Shown: piece after piece, positions 5,644 through 7,924 of the stretch
Position numbering within the stretch: position 1 is the stretch's first letter
Layout: every line of letters starts with the position of its first letter
Assembly (NCBI GenBank): GCA_017308345.1
Contig: JAFKFE010000265.1
Location: 1-7,924, forward strand
Direction: 5' to 3'
Source: Alphaproteobacteria bacterium
Lineage (GTDB): Bacteria; Pseudomonadota; Alphaproteobacteria; Rhizobiales; Rhizobiaceae
Length of the DNA: 7,924 nt
Made by a program: the position numbers and the translations under genes
The notes under the pieces: generated by a model
The model's database searches: none
Told to the model about the DNA's origin: nothing
Seen by the model: the letters and a program-made list of their open reading frames with translations, nothing else

Positions 5644-7417
5644 TCACTTGTCGAGCGCCTCCAACTCGTCGATCAACGAACCGATCACGCCAAGGCCGAT
5701 CTGCCAGAAAGCCGGATCGGTGGCGTCAAGGCCGAAGGGCGCCAGGAGTTCGGAGTGATGTTTCGTGCCGCCGGCGCGCAGCATCTCGAAATATTTCTCC
5801 TGAAACCCGCGCTCGGCATTCTGGTAGACGGCGTAGAGCGAGTTCACCAGGCAATCGCCGAAGGCGTAGGCGTAGACGTAGAAGGGCGAGTGGATGAAGT
5901 GCGGGATATAGGTCCAGAAGACCTCGTAACCCTCGCGCAGCTTGATCGCCGGTCCCAGGCTCTCGGCCTGCACTTCCAGCCAGAATTCGCCGAGCCGGTC
6001 GGAGGTGAGTTCCCCGTTGCGGCGCTCGGCATGCACCTTGCGCTCGAACTCATAGAAGGCGATCTGGCGAACGACCGTGTTGATCATGTCCTCGACCTTC
6101 TGGGCAAGCATCGCCTTGCGCTCGCGGCGGTCGCCGGTCTGTTCGAGCAGCGAGCGGAAGGTCAGCATCTCGCCGAAGACCGAGGCGGTCTCGGCCAGCG
6201 TCAGCGGCGTCGAGGCCATCAACGCGCCCTGGCCAGCGGCCAGCACCTGGTGCACGCCATGGCCGAGCTCATGCGCCAGCGTCATCACATCGCGCGGCTT
6301 GCCCATGTAGTTCAGCAGCACGTAAGGATGCGCCGACGGCACCGTCGGATGCGCGACGGCGCCCGGCGACTTGCCTGGCCGCACCGGCGCGTCGATCCAC
6401 CTGCGATCGAAAAAACCGCGCGCGATTTCAGCCATGTCGGGCGAGAAGCGCTGGTAGGCGGCAAGCACCGTGTCCCTGGCGTCATCCCAGCGGATCACCG
6501 CCTTCGGCGTCTCCGGCAGCGGCGCGTTGCGATCCCAGTGGTTCATCACCTCCATGCCGAGCCAGCGCGCCTTCATCGCGTAGTAGCGATGCGACAGCCG
6601 GGGATAGGCCTCGCGCACGGCCGCCGCCAGCGCGTCGACCACCTCGCGCTCGACGCGGTTGGCGAGGTGGCGCGAGTCGGCGATATCCTGAAAGCCGCGC
6701 CAGCGGTCGGAGATTTCCTTGTCCTTGGCCAAGGTGTTGGTGATGAGGGTGAAGGTGCGCAGGTTCGCGGTTGAGCGCCGGTTCGAGCGTCAGTTCCTCG
6801 CCGTCGACGTCGAATCGCAGGTCGGTCATTGTCTCGTCGAACAGGCGGTTCCAGGCGCCGCGCCCGGTGACCGACTTCTCATGGAACAACTGCTCGACGC
6901 GGTCCTCGAGCTGGTAGGGTTTGTCCTTCCTGAGGTCGAGCACCCAGGGCCGGTAATGGCCGAAGGCCTTGTCGGCGGCCAAAGCGCTCTCGAGCGCGGC
7001 ATCGTCGATCAGGTTGAGCTCGAGCGCGAAGAACAAAAGATGCGCGCTGGCATCCGTCATCTTTTCCTGGACGTCGCCATAGAGTTTGGCGCGCTGCGGA
7101 TCGGCGGTGTTGCCGGCATAGACGAGGCCCGCGTAGGAGACGATGCGGCCGATCAGTTCCTCGAGCGCCTCATAGGCTTTCAGCGCCTCGCCGAGCCGGC
7201 CGGCGCCGCCGCGCCCGGCTTCCGCGGCCAGCGTGCCCTTCCAGCGGGTTTCGAAGGCGATGGCGTCGCTCGCCGCCCTGGCGATGTCGCGCTTCAACTC
7301 GGGCGCTTCCATGCCGGAATAGAGATCGGCGAGATTCCACTCCGGCAGGTCGCCAAGCTCCGCCGCGCCCTGTCCGGACGCCGTCGCCGCGAGCCGCTGA
7401 CCAAACTCCATGCGCAT
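5644..7417 (-). pseudogene. pepF: Oligoendopeptidase F (M3 family), interrupted by internal deletion and frameshift
   Basis: M3B zinc oligopeptidases cleave short peptides in the cytosol. Both halves are well conserved but lie in different frames. The 5' half starts at ATG 7417 (GAAGG 8 nt upstream; in-frame TTG 7423 and ATG 7411 are alternatives) and reads well to EELTLEPALN, ending at 6770. The 3' half picks up with TANLRTFTLITNTLAKDKEI from 6771 and runs to TGA 5644. It includes the zinc site HELGH (6259-6273), the downstream LAETASVFGEM glutamate region and the HFIHSPFYVYAYAFG segment. Intact relatives, as I remember them, have roughly 20-25 residues (an LL..D..KR..A..AL-type helix) between those two motifs; here they adjoin. 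The frames require a missing length of 3n-1 nt, e.g. about 65, which would restore a protein near 612 residues. As written, translation continues out of frame past the junction and loses the catalytic domain. A true pseudogene and an assembly or consensus error are both possible. Confidence 0.8.
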
Positions 7418-7572
7418 CAGCAATACCTTCTTCGAATCGGGGCCAGATCAGAGGGAAAAACGAAGCCGGTCAAATCCTAAGGAATTCGTTCACCGGGTTT
7501 TTTGAAACCTTATTTAGAACCCTGTGCCAAGATGATCCATGGGGATTTCCAAGGCGGGCAGCCAGCACAGTC
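7418..7572. promoter_or_regulatory. Divergent promoter region between pepF and the response regulator
   Basis: These 155 nt separate two divergent genes, so promoters for both are expected. On the minus strand TTGACC (7467-7472; 5 of 6 to TTGACA) is a fair -35 for pepF, but the sequence 17 nt on (TGATCT) is a poor -10. On the plus strand TTGAAA (7502-7507) and TTCACC (7489-7494) lie in an A/T-rich stretch without a convincing partner. I cannot choose a start site. Confidence 0.3.
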
Positions 7573-7924
7573 ATGACAGGTTCCATACTCATAGTCGATG
7601 ACGATCCGGTCCAGCGCAGGCTGCTCGAGGCCGCGCTGACCAAGTTCGGCCACACCGCGATCGTCACCGATAGCGGCGGGGCCGGTCTCGACGTGCTCGA
7701 CGGACCGAACGCACGCGAGATCTCCGTCGTCATCCTCGACCTCGTCATGCCCGGCCTCGACGGCATCGGCGTGCTGAAGGCGATGCGCGAGCGCGCCATC
7801 GACATCCCCGTCATCGTGCAGACGGCCCAGGGCGGCATCGAGACGGTCGTCTCGGCGATGCGGCACGGCGCCTTCGATTTCGTCGTCAAGCCGGCGTCAC
7901 CCGACAGGCTGCAGACCGCGATCT
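7573..7924 (+). CDS. Response regulator, receiver domain (partial, right edge)
   Basis: A two-component response regulator of which 117 complete codons are visible before the window ends. The receiver domain is complete in its key residues: acidic pair D9/D10 in ILIVDDDPVQ, phosphoacceptor D56 in VVILDLVMPGLDG, T84 in VIVQTAQGG, and K106 in DFVVKPAS. These positions follow the CheY-like pattern, so phosphorylation control should be intact. The linker and output domain are off the edge. The sequence style (DDDPVQRRLLEAAL, AMRHGAFDFVVKP) resembles NtrC-type sigma-54-dependent activators of rhizobia, which would have AAA+ and Fis-type DNA-binding domains next, but that is inference. ATG 7573 is chosen because the protein starts directly with the receiver; the ribosome binding site is weak (GGCGGGCAG). 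It is divergent from pepF, and no histidine kinase is in the window. Confidence 0.9.
   Translation, partial: MTGSILIVDDDPVQRRLLEAALTKFGHTAIVTDSGGAGLDVLDGPNAREISVVILDLVMPGLDGIGVLKAMRERAIDIPVIVQTAQGGIETVVSAMRHGAFDFVVKPASPDRLQTAI

Noticed and set aside
6482..6769. Out-of-frame continuation of the pepF 5' half past the junction
   Set aside because: After EPALN this frame becomes Arg/Pro/Gly/His-rich and opposes conserved pepF coding in the other frame, so it is a frameshift tail and not a novel C-terminal domain.
5638..6774. A 378-codon plus-strand open frame opposite the 3' part of pepF
   Set aside because: It is antisense to the conserved M3 catalytic domain and contains no recognisable family features.
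6755..6780. Programmed ribosomal frameshifting as an explanation for the split pepF
   Set aside because: No slippery heptamer or following structure is evident, and coding sequence for a normal inter-motif helix is missing, which a frameshift alone cannot explain.
7502..7522. GAAACC and GAACCC direct repeat before the response regulator, considered as a LexA-type (GAAC-N7-GAAC) box
   Set aside because: The half-sites differ and the period is 13 nt, not 11, so it does not fit the alphaproteobacterial LexA site.

Overview
The window is GC-rich bacterial chromosome, most likely from an alphaproteobacterium of the order Hyphomicrobiales (Rhizobiales). A Mesorhizobium-like genome is my best guess. 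The case rests on a homospermidine synthase of the rhizobial/Blastochloris type, a 220-residue PabC-like protein overlapping a PabB, a DUF3445/HODM-like protein, an M3-family PepF, and strong G/C bias at third codon positions. That bias also produces long meaningless open frames opposite the real genes. I see no insertion sequence, tRNA, rRNA or CRISPR array, and this looks like ordinary core or housekeeping sequence.

Layout from left to right: (1) the first 8 codons of an unidentified minus-strand gene behind a strong Shine-Dalgarno sequence; (2) hss, homospermidine synthase; (3) a compact minus-strand cluster transcribed pabB -> pabC-like -> DUF3445/HODM-alpha-like, in which pabB and the pabC-like gene overlap by 52 nt and the DUF3445 gene follows after 38 nt; (4) a strong intrinsic terminator that closes the gene to its right; (5) a membrane-anchored protein with a coiled coil, a Lys/Ala/Pro-rich linker and a C-terminal helix-hairpin-helix domain; (6) a 358-nt intergenic stretch containing inverted repeats; (7) pepF (oligoendopeptidase F), which is broken by a small internal deletion plus frameshift; (8) on the plus strand, divergent from pepF, the receiver domain of a response regulator that runs off the right edge. 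Everything except the response regulator is on the minus strand.

Functionally, PabB and the PabC-like protein supply p-aminobenzoate for folate synthesis. The third gene in that cluster belongs to the family of the haem-dependent oxidative N-demethylase alpha subunit, whose characterised relative produces formaldehyde and is associated with tetrahydrofolate, so a folate/one-carbon link is a reasonable but untested idea. Hss makes sym-homospermidine, the characteristic polyamine of many rhizobia. The points most worth a second look are the pepF lesion (real pseudogene or assembly error), the DUF3445 gene inside a PABA operon, and the membrane-tethered helix-hairpin-helix protein. I found no convincing new multi-gene system.
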